Part shown: piece after piece, positions 26,152 through 34,152 of the stretch
How positions within the stretch are numbered: position 1 is the first letter of the stretch
How the letters are laid out: each line of letters opens with the position of its first letter
Assembly (NCBI RefSeq): GCF_049532905.1
Contig: NZ_CP064032.1
Coordinates: 4,588,001 to 4,652,000 of the forward strand
Source of the DNA: Dyella_B nitratireducens
Lineage (GTDB): Bacteria; Pseudomonadota; Gammaproteobacteria; Xanthomonadales; Rhodanobacteraceae
DNA length: 64,000 bases
Reading direction: 5' to 3'
The notes under the pieces: generated by a model
Told to the model about the DNA's origin: nothing
Databases searched by the model: none
Seen by the model: the letters and a program-made list of their open reading frames with translations, nothing else
Program-made: the position numbers and the translations under genes

Positions 26152-27123
26152 TTATTGATAGCCGGTCAGCGCGAGCTGCAGCATGATCTTCATTTCCTCG
26201 CGCAACGGCAGTGGTGCGACGATCTCCGCATCCGGCCCATATTTCAATACGTCCATCAGCAATTCGCGCGAATTGGAGTAGGGCAGTTGCAGCTCGTAGC
26301 GCCCATCCGGCAGCCAGTTGCCCTTTTGCTGCGAATGCCAATGCTCGTCCGCCACCCAGCGCGCGGCATGCGCGGAGAACCGAATGGTGGCCCAGGCCTT
26401 CGGCTTGCCGGCGAAGATGCCATAGCTGGAAGCGAGCAGATCGTTGAGTTCGTTTTCGGCGACATCGTTCGCGGCGGCATCCAGCGCGTGCGGTTCGGCG
26501 ATGCGATCCACCGCGAAGCTGCGCAGCGCTTCGCGATCGTGATCCCAGGCATCCAGATACCAGTTGTCGCGATAGTGCGTCAGCCGCTGCGGGGACACCG
26601 TACGCTTGCTTTCGTTATTGGTGGTACGCGCGCGATAAACGAAACGCAGTTGCTTGCGATCCAGCACTGCGCCTGCAGTAATGCGGAACACCTGCTGATC
26701 CAGTTTGCGCTCGCCCCATGGAATCACGCGGATGCGTTCTACCGGCAAGGCCTTGCCGCTGGCGCGGTCGGAAAGCAGATGTTCGATGCGTGCCTTGAAC
26801 GGCGCCAGCGCGCCGGCCAGCACACCCGGGCCGCTGCGGCCGATCAGCTCGTTCAGTGCTAGCAGGGCCGCCAGTTCGTCCGAGGTGAGCCACAAGCCTG
26901 GCAGCTCGAAACGCTGTCCTTCGGTGGCCTCATAACGGAAGGCGGCATGCTCGCCGCCTGCGCTCTCGATCGGGGCGCCTAGCGCGTCACGCAGGAAGGC
27001 GATGTCCCGGTAAAGCGTGGCGCGCGAGCAATCTAGCTCGTCCATCAGCCGGGGTAGCGGCACCGGATAGTGGGCCGATTTCAACAGACGGTGCAGGGTG
27101 AGAATGCGCTCGTAGCGATCCAT
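26152..27123 (-). CDS. WYL-domain transcriptional regulator (YafY family)
   Basis: The 323-residue protein has an N-terminal winged helix-turn-helix (YERILTLHRLLKSAHYPVPL, CSRATLYRDIAFLRDALGAP), a middle WYL domain (RFVYRARTTNNESKRTVSPQ, then RDNWYLDAWDHDREALRSF) and a C-terminal WCX-type extension (WATIRFSAHAARWVADE). WYL domains sense ligands such as nucleic acids or nucleotides, and many members respond to DNA damage. The target is unknown; the adjacent patatin gene and the divergent membrane protein gene are candidates. Confidence 0.9.
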   Translation of the reverse strand: MDRYERILTLHRLLKSAHYPVPLPRLMDELDCSRATLYRDIAFLRDALGAPIESAGGEHAAFRYEATEGQRFELPGLWLTSDELAALLALNELIGRSGPGVLAGALAPFKARIEHLLSDRASGKALPVERIRVIPWGERKLDQQVFRITAGAVLDRKQLRFVYRARTTNNESKRTVSPQRLTHYRDNWYLDAWDHDREALRSFAVDRIAEPHALDAAANDVAENELNDLLASSYGIFAGKPKAWATIRFSAHAARWVADEHWHSQQKGNWLPDGRYELQLPYSNSRELLMDVLKYGPDAEIVAPLPLREEMKIMLQLALTGYQ

Positions 27124-27209
27124 GTCGGCGTTCTGGCGGGGGAGGTTTTGTGTAGCATGGAGATGCTACGTGACGCCCGCAAGCGTCCGGCGGACTTTCC
27201 CCGGTCCAC

Positions 27210-28148
27210 ATGGTTACGCCCCCCAATTCAATGCACTCGGTCAACGGCGACCCAGCAACCCCACCCGGGGGACTGGCGCCCATGCTTCTGGAGGTCCTGG
27301 CCCTTTGCGGCTATGGGCTGTGGATGCTGCTTGGCCTGGCGCTGGCGCTCGGTATCTACAGCCCGGGGCGGGGTGATGCCCTGGTGCCGCTGGCGCTGGG
27401 CTGCGTCTTCGTCAGCGCTGGCCTGATTGCGGCGTGCCTGCGCCTGCGCACGCTTTCCGAATGGCACGGCTGGCAGATCGGACGCGTGCAACGGCCGACT
27501 CGCGAGGCTTTGCTGGCCCTGGCCACCTACCTGCCTATGCTTGCCCTGGCCGGCCTGGTGCGAGGCACCGAGGATTTCTGGACCACCCGCGTGCTTAGCT
27601 TGGTGCTGGCGCTGTGCAGCCTGATTTGCCTGATTACCAGCGCCTATGGCTATCGCACGCGCCGCCTGGCCGATCAGGCTGGCGTCGCTGCGCAGCTACC
27701 GATCAGCCGCGTGCTTTCAGCCTGTTATGGCGGCGGTTTGTGGTTGTGGGTCTGCCTCATCTTCCAGGCAGACCTGCCGGCTAGCTCGGAAGAATCTTTA
27801 CCCTGGGCGATAAGCTTGTTGTTGCTGGCAATGCTGCTTGGGTTGGTCGACGGTGTGGGCTGGCATTCCCTCCGTGGCTCGAGTCTCGGCGAGCGGTGGC
27901 AACGTCCCCCGCAAGGGCTGCAGTCGTGGCGCTTCCTGGCCGCTGCGCTTATCTGCGCCATCCCTTGCCTGAGCCTGCTGCTGGTCCCGGTCCTGCCGCC
28001 GGCCGGACGTTGGCTGACGCCCTTTGCGGCGGCAGCCTACATCGTAGGCAAGAGCCTGGAGCTATGGCTTTATGACTTCGCCCTGACGCGTTTTGCCCTG
28101 GCGCACCCACTGGAAGCTTCGTCTGGATTGTCACGGACTAGCCGCTAA
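27210..28148 (+). CDS. Polytopic inner-membrane protein of unknown function
   Basis: A 312-residue hydrophobic protein with about eight membrane segments, for example LLEVLALCGYGLWMLLGLAL, VPLALGCVFVSAGLIAACL and AISLLLLAMLLGLVDGVGW. A basic cytoplasmic loop contains RVQRPTREA. No family is recognised. Three in-frame ATGs (27210, 27231, 27282) are possible and none has a strong ribosome site; 27282 begins just before the first helix. It is divergent from the WYL regulator across 86 bp, which may make it a regulated target. Confidence 0.68.
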   Translation: MVTPPNSMHSVNGDPATPPGGLAPMLLEVLALCGYGLWMLLGLALALGIYSPGRGDALVPLALGCVFVSAGLIAACLRLRTLSEWHGWQIGRVQRPTREALLALATYLPMLALAGLVRGTEDFWTTRVLSLVLALCSLICLITSAYGYRTRRLADQAGVAAQLPISRVLSACYGGGLWLWVCLIFQADLPASSEESLPWAISLLLLAMLLGLVDGVGWHSLRGSSLGERWQRPPQGLQSWRFLAAALICAIPCLSLLLVPVLPPAGRWLTPFAAAAYIVGKSLELWLYDFALTRFALAHPLEASSGLSRTSR

Positions 28149-28232
28149 GATCGCTCTAAATATTCACAAAGCGTTCAAGCCACACGGCTAAAGTGGCCTG
28201 TCCCCAACAGCTTTTTAACATTGGATCCAGCG

Positions 28233-29045
28233 ATGAAAAACCTGCTGATGACCAGTCTGGCCCTTGCCGCTCTGGCCACCTTCACCGCTCAAGCCCAGGA
28301 CACATCCTCCGGCACCCAGACCAGCACCGGCACCTGGACCGGTTCGGGTGAACTGGGCTTCGCCTCCACCACCGGCAACTCCCGTTCGCAGAACGTGAAC
28401 GCAAAGCTCAACCTCAACCAAGAAACCGATCAGTGGAAGAACAGTTTCTTTGCCGATTGGCTGCGCTCCAAGGGTCAGGTCACCGTGACCAATGCGCAGG
28501 GCAACGCTGTCAAGCAATTCGACACCACCGCCGACCGCTATGACCTCGGCGCCTCGGCCGGCTATAAGCTCGACCCGCGCAGCTACATCGTCGCCGCCGG
28601 CCGCTATGAGCACGACGACTTCGCCGCCTATCGCTGGCAAGCCACGGTCTCGCTCGGTTACGGCTACATGGCCCTGAAGACCGACCGCACCCAGCTCTCC
28701 TTCGAAATCGGTCCCGGTTACACGGAATACCAGCCAGCCACCGGCACGCAGACCATCAACGGCGTGGAAGTGCCGCTCAAGGAACCGCGCCAGAGCCAGG
28801 TGGTGGCACGCGGCCTGGCGAACTACAAGTACCGCCTCACCGAAAACACTGCGTTCGATGACACCTTGCTGATGGAATCCGGCAGCAAGAACACCTACCT
28901 GCAGAACGATGCAGGCCTTGCCGTCAGCATGACCAAGAAGCTCTCGATCAAAGTGGGCTTCCAGGTCCGCCACAATAGCAACGTGCTTCCCGGCATTCGC
29001 CACACCGACACGCTGACGACGACCAACATCGTCTACAACCTCTGA
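28233..29045 (+). CDS. DUF481 outer-membrane beta-barrel protein (YdiY-like)
   Basis: A 270-residue exported protein with signal peptide MKNLLMTSLALAALATFTAQA and mature part rich in alternating aromatic/polar strands. Features of the DUF481 family include GSGELGFASTTGNSRSQNVN near residue 38, DRYDLGASAGYKLDPRSYIV and the end TNIVYNL. It is expected to sit in the outer membrane; function is unknown though relatives respond to acid or osmotic stress in some species. A clear intrinsic terminator follows. Confidence 0.88.
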   Translation: MKNLLMTSLALAALATFTAQAQDTSSGTQTSTGTWTGSGELGFASTTGNSRSQNVNAKLNLNQETDQWKNSFFADWLRSKGQVTVTNAQGNAVKQFDTTADRYDLGASAGYKLDPRSYIVAAGRYEHDDFAAYRWQATVSLGYGYMALKTDRTQLSFEIGPGYTEYQPATGTQTINGVEVPLKEPRQSQVVARGLANYKYRLTENTAFDDTLLMESGSKNTYLQNDAGLAVSMTKKLSIKVGFQVRHNSNVLPGIRHTDTLTTTNIVYNL

Positions 29046-29081
29046 TCATCGGATCGCGAGGCGATCGCGTCGCACATTCCG

Positions 29082-29117
29082 CCCCTCCGCGTGCAAGCAC
29101 GGAGGGGTTTTTGTTTT
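29082..29117 (+). terminator. Intrinsic terminator after the DUF481 gene
   Basis: CCCCTCCG (29082-29089) pairs with CGGAGGGG (ending 29107), with a small bulge and inner TGC-GCA pairing, followed by TTTTTGTTTT. Confidence 0.9.
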
Positions 29118-29300
29118 GTGCACGTGCTTGACGATGATGACGTCGATCCCGCGCATCACTGTCAGCGTCGAAATACCTACATTCAGGCCGACACCTGCTA
29201 CTGCACCAGCGCCATAGCCCGAACACTCCGCGCTCATCCAATTTTTATAAAGCCTTCCGGTCGCGATGCGATCCGGCGCGGGCGCAGTGGGAGTGGTTAC

Positions 29301-29802
29301 ATGAAACACAAGACACGAATCGCAGCAGCGATTACGGCAGCGTTGCTCATTGGCGCGGTCCAGGCACAGGACGCTTCATAGGCACAGGACAGCGAAAGCA
29401 AATCGAAGCAGCTGCAAGGCATCACTGTCACCGGGTCGCATATTCGCAGCGTGGATGTGGAAACCTCACAAACAATTCATTGCGGGATGGACGGTGCGCT
29501 ATTACGCCGGCCTGAAGGACAGTTGCTGGGATGCCGACATTGAATGCGGCAATCCGAACTCCACCAATCCGGTATACCCCGGCCAGGGCATGGCGCGGAA
29601 AGGTTCAGTAGCCTTCAACGATGCACAGTTCCGCTATAAAACATCGTGGAATGGCAGCATTTCGGTCGGCGTCAACAACATCTTCAACAAGAAGAGTCCG
29701 TTCTACTACAACGTACCGTCGCATGGTTCCGGCAGCCCGCCGATCAATCCGCAGTTCGACATCGATCGCTATTTCTACGTGCAGTACAGCCAGACATTCT
29801 GA
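29301..29802 (+). pseudogene. TonB-dependent receptor relic, internally deleted
   Basis: The remains of a TonB-dependent outer-membrane receptor of xanthomonad type. The frame from ATG 29301 gives a good signal peptide (MKHKTRIAAAITAALLIGA), then a TAG at 29379, then QLQGITVTGSHIRSVDVETS, the usual start of the plug domain. After about 29470 the reading shifts to another frame with the last barrel strands: VRYYAGLKDSCW, GSVAFNDAQFRYK, ISVGVNNIFNKKSPF and the terminal YVQYSQTF with the C-terminal Phe. A full receptor has roughly 800-1000 residues, so most of plug and barrel is lost. An 18-base duplication (29362-29379 repeated from 29380) creates the stop codon. Confidence 0.9.
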
Positions 29803-29830
29803 GCGCTTTACGGTTCGATGTTTGAAGAAA

Positions 29831-29853
29831 GCGGGCCTGATGGCCCGCTTTTT
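29831..29853. terminator. Terminator between the receptor relic and hemC
   Basis: GCGGGCC (29831-29837) pairs with GGCCCGC (29842-29848) and is followed by TTTTT on the plus strand. On the minus strand it is followed by TTTCTTC, so it can end both converging transcripts. It directly abuts the hemC stop codon. Confidence 0.88.
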
Positions 29854-30770
29854 CAATGTCCGAGCAACCCGGCAGCACCCTGTGCAAACAATGCTTGCGC
29901 TACATCCTTGCCAAGCTCCACCGCCTCGCGGTTGCTGCTCGTTGCCTCCGCAAGCAACAACCGGCCGCTGGAAACATCACCCACCATGCCGCGCAGATGC
30001 AAACCACGTTCGGTCACCGTGCACCACGCACCCACCGGTACCGTGCAGCTTCCACCCAGTGCCTGGTTCATCGCACGCTCGGCCGTAACAGCCAGTCGTG
30101 TCTCGGCATCGTCCAGCACGGCGAGCGCGTCGAGCACGTCGGTCTGGTCTGCACGGGCCTCGATCGCAATGGCTGCTTGTCCGGGCGCTGGCAGCCAATT
30201 GGGTGCGCTCATGCGGCTGCGGATGCGATCGTGCAGGCCCAGGCGCTCCAGGCCGGCGCAGGCGAGAATGATCGCGTCGTAATGCCCCGCATCCAGTTTT
30301 TGCAGGCGCGTGCCGACGTTGCCGCGTAGATCGAGCAATTCCAGATCAGGTCGTACGCCGCGCAGTTGTGCCTGGCGCCGAAGCGATGAGGTACCAACGC
30401 GCGCACCAAGTGGCAGCGCGGTGACATCGGCGTAGTGATTGCTGACGAAAGCGTCCGCTGCATCCGCACGCGGAAGGATGGCGGGAAGGGTGAAACCGGG
30501 TTCCAGTTCCGCTGGCACGTCCTTGAGGGAATGCACGGCCAGCTCCGCGCGGCCTTCAAGCATCGCGACTTCCAGTTCCTTGAGGAACAGACCCTTGCCG
30601 CCAATCGTCGCCAGTGGCTTGTCCAGGATCTCATCGCCGCGCGTGGTCAAAGGCACCAGCTCCACCCGCAAACCCGGGTGCGCTGCGCGTAGCAAGCTAG
30701 CCACGTGCTCGGCTTGCCATAAGGCAAGTGCGCTTTTGCGGGTGGCGATGCGTAGTAGGGAAGACGACAT
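29853..30770 (-). CDS. hemC: Hydroxymethylbilane synthase (porphobilinogen deaminase)
   Basis: HemC joins four porphobilinogens into hydroxymethylbilane on the way to haem. The 305-residue protein has LRIATRKSALALWQAEHV, the catalytic Asp region HSLKDVPAELEPG, GTSSLRRQAQL, LDLRGNVGTRL and the dipyrromethane-attachment Cys in GGSCTVPVG (about residue 242). ATG at 30770 is preferred over 30800 because GGAG precedes it and the family N-terminus follows. It lies 43 bp after algR, the arrangement known from Pseudomonas (algZ-algR-hemC-hemD), but hemD does not follow here. Confidence 0.96.
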   Translation of the reverse strand: MSSSLLRIATRKSALALWQAEHVASLLRAAHPGLRVELVPLTTRGDEILDKPLATIGGKGLFLKELEVAMLEGRAELAVHSLKDVPAELEPGFTLPAILPRADAADAFVSNHYADVTALPLGARVGTSSLRRQAQLRGVRPDLELLDLRGNVGTRLQKLDAGHYDAIILACAGLERLGLHDRIRSRMSAPNWLPAPGQAAIAIEARADQTDVLDALAVLDDAETRLAVTAERAMNQALGGSCTVPVGAWCTVTERGLHLRGMVGDVSSGRLLLAEATSSNREAVELGKDVAQALFAQGAAGLLGH

Positions 30771-30813
30771 GAGGACTCCGGAAACGACGTCAGCCGTCAT
30801 TGTCGCGCACTCG

Positions 30814-31518
30814 TCAACCCACGCGCAGCAGCTTGCGCAAGGTTGGCAGGTTGCGGCGACTGACTTCCGGGCTGAAATCGGTACCGGCCAGCCGTGCCAG
30901 CACGCGGCCGTCGGCCAGTGTCTTCAGGCCAACCAGGCGATTGGCCGGCACCAGGCAATTGCGATGCAGGCGAATCAAATGCTCCGGATAGGTTTCTTCG
31001 AGCTGGCGCAGCGAATCGTCGAGCAGCAGTTGATCGCCCGCGCGATGTGCCACCACGTACTTTTCTTCCGCCACCAGGCAGATCACGTCATCCAGCGCAA
31101 TGCGGATAGGTTCGCCGCGCACGCGTGCATGCAGCCAGCCCACCGGCTCGCGCGGTTGCGATTCCAGCCGCTGGCGCACGCGCCGGAGCGCATCGCGAAG
31201 CCGCTCCACGCGCACGGGTTTCAGCAGATAGTCGGCGGCACCCAACTCGAACGCGTGCACGGCATGGGCTTCATAAGCCGTGCAGAACACCACCTGCGGA
31301 CGCGTGCGATGGGCCAGCCGCGCGGCCAATGCCTTGCCGTCCAGGCCCGGCATGTTGATGTCCAGCAGCAGCAGATCCGGCTGTTTTTCGGAAATCGCAG
31401 CCAGTGCCGCTTCGCCGTCGCCCACGCTGCCGACGACATCAACATCCGCGCACTCTTTTAGCAGGGCGTCCATGCGCGCCCGTGCCAGCGGTTCATCGTC
31501 AACGATCAGTACGCGCAT
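30814..31518 (-). CDS. algR: LytTR response regulator, AlgR-like
   Basis: A 234-residue two-component regulator has a receiver domain (acidic pocket VDDEPLAR, phospho-Asp in LLLLDINMPGLDG near residue 53, Lys in DYLLKPVRV) and a C-terminal LytTR DNA-binding domain (from about residue 130: KYVVAHRAGDQLLLDDSL, HRNCLVPANRLVGL). Domain order and the algZ-algR-hemC context identify it as AlgR-like. In pseudomonads AlgR controls type IV pili, alginate and virulence; the regulon here is unknown. Its start overlaps the kinase stop by 20 bp. Confidence 0.92.
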   Translation of the reverse strand: MRVLIVDDEPLARARMDALLKECADVDVVGSVGDGEAALAAISEKQPDLLLLDINMPGLDGKALAARLAHRTRPQVVFCTAYEAHAVHAFELGAADYLLKPVRVERLRDALRRVRQRLESQPREPVGWLHARVRGEPIRIALDDVICLVAEEKYVVAHRAGDQLLLDDSLRQLEETYPEHLIRLHRNCLVPANRLVGLKTLADGRVLARLAGTDFSPEVSRRNLPTLRKLLRVG

Positions 31519-32560
31519 GACGCATCTCGATGGGAAGTTGCAACGTCACCACGAAACGATTCCCCAGCGGCCCCGCATCCATGCTTGCCCGTGGCCCGAA
31601 ATGATAAGCCACGCGCTGGCGCACATTGTTCAGGCCATGTCCGCTGCCGCCGATGGCCGGTGTCTCGGCCAAGGGATTGTCGATCTCGATCCGCATCATG
31701 CCGCCGTCACGCGTACCACGCAGCACAACCTCGCCGCCTTCACGCAATGGCTGCACACCGTGACGCACGGCGTTCTCCACCAGCGGCTGCAACAGCAGCA
31801 CGGGCATCGAGGCATCCAGCGGCAGATCATGGATTTCGCGCCGCACGCGCAGGCGCTCTCCCAGCCGCAATTGCTCGATGTCGAGATAGCGATCGACCAG
31901 CTTCAGCTCTTCATCCAGCGTGCCGTTGTGCGTATCGTCCTGCCCCAATGCCGCGCGGAACAGCTCGGAAAGATCCTCCACCGTGCGCTCGGCCGCATCC
32001 GGGTCCACGCGTACCAGGGCGGCCACGGTATTCATGCTGTTGAACAGGAAGTGCGGACGAATGCGCGCCTGCAAGGCTTCGACCTTGGCATGCGCCACCG
32101 CCGCCAGCCGCGCCTGCCATTCGGCCAGCACATAGAAATAGCGCAGCATGGCCGCGCCGAGCAGGGCGGCAATCAATGCATTGTCGCGTACGAAGGTGTT
32201 TGATCCGGCCGGAATCAGCTGCATCTCCAGCATGGTGTCCATCCACTGCGCCATGACACTGCCCAGTATCACGATCAACACCATCACCAGCCATACGCCC
32301 GCATACGGCAGCAGGCCAGGCAGGCGCAACAGCCAGGGGCGCAGCTTGCACAGCGCCACACCGATCACCATCGCCACCCATTCCACGAACAACATGCCCA
32401 CGCTATAGCCGCGCCAACCACGCGTGCTTTGCGGCGCAAGCCAGGCGAGTGTCACGCATAGCGCACCCACCACCAGCAGTGCCGAGATCACCGGCAGGCT
32501 GCAGAAGTCCGGCAGCGGGCTGCGCGGCTGCGAAGAAGGTTGGTTGGCGGTCCCCGGCAT
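31499..32560 (-). CDS. algZ: Sensor histidine kinase, LytS/AlgZ (FimS) type
   Basis: A 353-residue membrane kinase with four hydrophobic helices in the N-terminal 145 residues, no periplasmic sensor domain, and a His_kinase/HATPase pair: phospho-His in RIRPHFLFNSMNT, N-box LLQPLVENAVRHG, G-box SGHGLNNVRQRV. This is the short LytS-like architecture of AlgZ. It is the partner of the overlapping algR. An esterase gene ends 32 bp upstream on the same strand and may share the transcript. Confidence 0.9.
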   Translation of the reverse strand: MPGTANQPSSQPRSPLPDFCSLPVISALLVVGALCVTLAWLAPQSTRGWRGYSVGMLFVEWVAMVIGVALCKLRPWLLRLPGLLPYAGVWLVMVLIVILGSVMAQWMDTMLEMQLIPAGSNTFVRDNALIAALLGAAMLRYFYVLAEWQARLAAVAHAKVEALQARIRPHFLFNSMNTVAALVRVDPDAAERTVEDLSELFRAALGQDDTHNGTLDEELKLVDRYLDIEQLRLGERLRVRREIHDLPLDASMPVLLLQPLVENAVRHGVQPLREGGEVVLRGTRDGGMMRIEIDNPLAETPAIGGSGHGLNNVRQRVAYHFGPRASMDAGPLGNRFVVTLQLPIEMRHARTDR

Positions 32561-32592
32561 GCGCGCAGTATGCCCGCAGCGGCCGGCGTTTT

Positions 32593-33258
32593 TCAGCGCA
32601 GACGTTCGCCGATCCAGCGGCGCAGGTCGGCAATCTCTTGCGGATGCACCGCGTGCGGCATCGGATAGGTATGCCAGTCCACTGTGTAGCCCAGCGTTTC
32701 CAGTGCGGCGCGCGAATCCACACCCCGCTGCAGCACCACCACCGGATCAAACGTGCCATGCCCCCAGAAGATCGGCACCGCGGTATTGGCGGCACTACGT
32801 TCGGCCGCCAGCGTATGGGCGATCGGCAGATAGGCGGAAAGCACCACGATGCCGGCCAGTTTCTGCGGGTGGCGCAAGCCGGCTGCCAAAGCAATGGCAC
32901 CGCCTTGCGAGAAACCTGCCAGCAGAATGCGCTCGCTCGGCACGCCACGCTCATGCTCGCGAGCCATCAGCGCCTCCACCTGCGTGATGGATTCGCGTGT
33001 GCCTGCCTCATCCTGTGGCGCGCCGGGCTCGAAGCTGTAGATGTCATACCAAGCGCGCGTCGCCATGCCACGGTTGATCGTCACTGGCCGCACCGGCGCA
33101 TGTGGAAACACAAAACGCAGCGCAGGCCACTCCGGTGACACCAGGTCCGGCACGATCGACGCGAAGTCATGGCCGTCGGCACCCAGACCATGCAGCCAGA
33201 TGATGCTGTAGACAGGGTTGGCGGCGGTTTCGTTTTCGACGGCAGGCAGCAGGGACAT
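32593..33258 (-). CDS. Carboxylesterase/phospholipase-type alpha/beta hydrolase
   Basis: A 221-residue soluble hydrolase of the EstB/acyl-protein thioesterase group: oxyanion region IIWLHGLGADGHDF, nucleophile GFSQGG (about residue 113), Asp in GTFDPVV and His in MPHAVHPQE. These enzymes cleave short-chain esters; the natural substrate is unknown. ATG 33258 (MSLLPAVENE) is preferred over 33309. It is placed immediately upstream of algZ on the same strand. Confidence 0.88.
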   Translation of the reverse strand: MSLLPAVENETAANPVYSIIWLHGLGADGHDFASIVPDLVSPEWPALRFVFPHAPVRPVTINRGMATRAWYDIYSFEPGAPQDEAGTRESITQVEALMAREHERGVPSERILLAGFSQGGAIALAAGLRHPQKLAGIVVLSAYLPIAHTLAAERSAANTAVPIFWGHGTFDPVVVLQRGVDSRAALETLGYTVDWHTYPMPHAVHPQEIADLRRWIGERLR

Positions 33259-33333
33259 GGGAGACCAGAACAAAGGGAAGCGAAGCGGAATCGTAGCAGC
33301 CGCTGTCATCGACCGCTGTTCTCTCGTTCGGAT

Positions 33334-33368
33334 GAACCCTCTTCCGGCGGTATCAAGGAAGAGGGTTC
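33334..33368 (-). terminator. Hairpin after the cysteine hydrolase gene
   Basis: A perfect 12-bp stem GAACCCTCTTCC (33334-33345) with GGAAGAGGGTTC (33357-33368) and an 11-base loop. It lies 10 bp beyond the hydrolase stop. There is no T-run on the minus strand, so termination may be partial. Confidence 0.5.
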
Positions 33369-33377
33369 ATTCCTGCA

Positions 33378-34022
33378 CTACGCCGCCGCGCCCTGCGCCA
33401 ACAACGCCAGCGCCCGCTGATGCGACGCATGGATCGTATCCCGCTCCGGTGCGCGCCCGGTAGCCACGCACTCCAGCCACTCATCGGTGCTCAATACCGC
33501 GGCAAAACGTGATTGCTGCACCACGCTGTAAACACGATGGATCTCTTCAGCGCTGGCAAAACCGGCGCGATTGGCATAAGGCACCGTACCGGAGGCATCG
33601 TGCAGGAATTCCACTTGCATGCCGCGATCGAACGCGTGCTTGACGGTGGTGTCATCGCAGTTGTGCGTCATGTAGCCCACCACCGTCAGCGTGTCGATCT
33701 GCTGCTGGACCAACCACTCAGCCACATCGGTACCCGCAAATGCACTGGGCAGCAACTTGCGCTGGTAGTGATCGTGCAGGCGTGTGGCCACCGTTTCATG
33801 CAGCTCCCAACCCCTCGTCCCGATGGCGAACAACGGCGCGTCCTCGGGCGAGGTCTGCTGGATCACGATCACCGGAATACCCGCAGCCTGCGCACCATCC
33901 ATGGCGCGGCCGATGTTGTGCAGCGAGCTGCTCACGGGCGGATACTGAATCTGCAGGCCACCGGTGACGTATTCGTTCTGAACGTCAATGACGATGAGTG
34001 CACGGCGAGGCGTCTGATTCAT
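33378..34022 (-). CDS. Cysteine hydrolase, isochorismatase family
   Basis: A 214-residue isochorismatase-fold protein with the catalytic Asp in LIVIDVQNEY, Lys in RKLLPSAFAGTD and Cys in GYMTHNCDDTT. Family members are isochorismatases, nicotinamidases or other amidohydrolases; the substrate is not decidable here. The ATG at 34022 starts the family N-terminus; the open frame further upstream (to 34319) runs antisense through the regulator gene. It is divergent from a GlxA-type AraC regulator across 130 bp, which probably controls it. Confidence 0.9.
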   Translation of the reverse strand: MNQTPRRALIVIDVQNEYVTGGLQIQYPPVSSSLHNIGRAMDGAQAAGIPVIVIQQTSPEDAPLFAIGTRGWELHETVATRLHDHYQRKLLPSAFAGTDVAEWLVQQQIDTLTVVGYMTHNCDDTTVKHAFDRGMQVEFLHDASGTVPYANRAGFASAEEIHRVYSVVQQSRFAAVLSTDEWLECVATGRAPERDTIHASHQRALALLAQGAAA

Positions 34023-34152
34023 GGCTACATATCCTTGTGAAGAAGGGAGCGGCGCTCCCGGTGAACACATCTTCCGCTTCGACCCCCGTAACCGGCAGTG
34101 GCCTGATTGCCATATAACGTTAGAATCGGGCCAAGCCGCCGGAGGGCCTGCC

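Noticed and set aside
25201..26862. Long plus-strand open frame of 553 codons
   Set aside because: It runs antisense through the well-supported patatin and WYL genes, is rich in Arg, Gln and His as expected for a GC-rich shadow frame, and has no family match.
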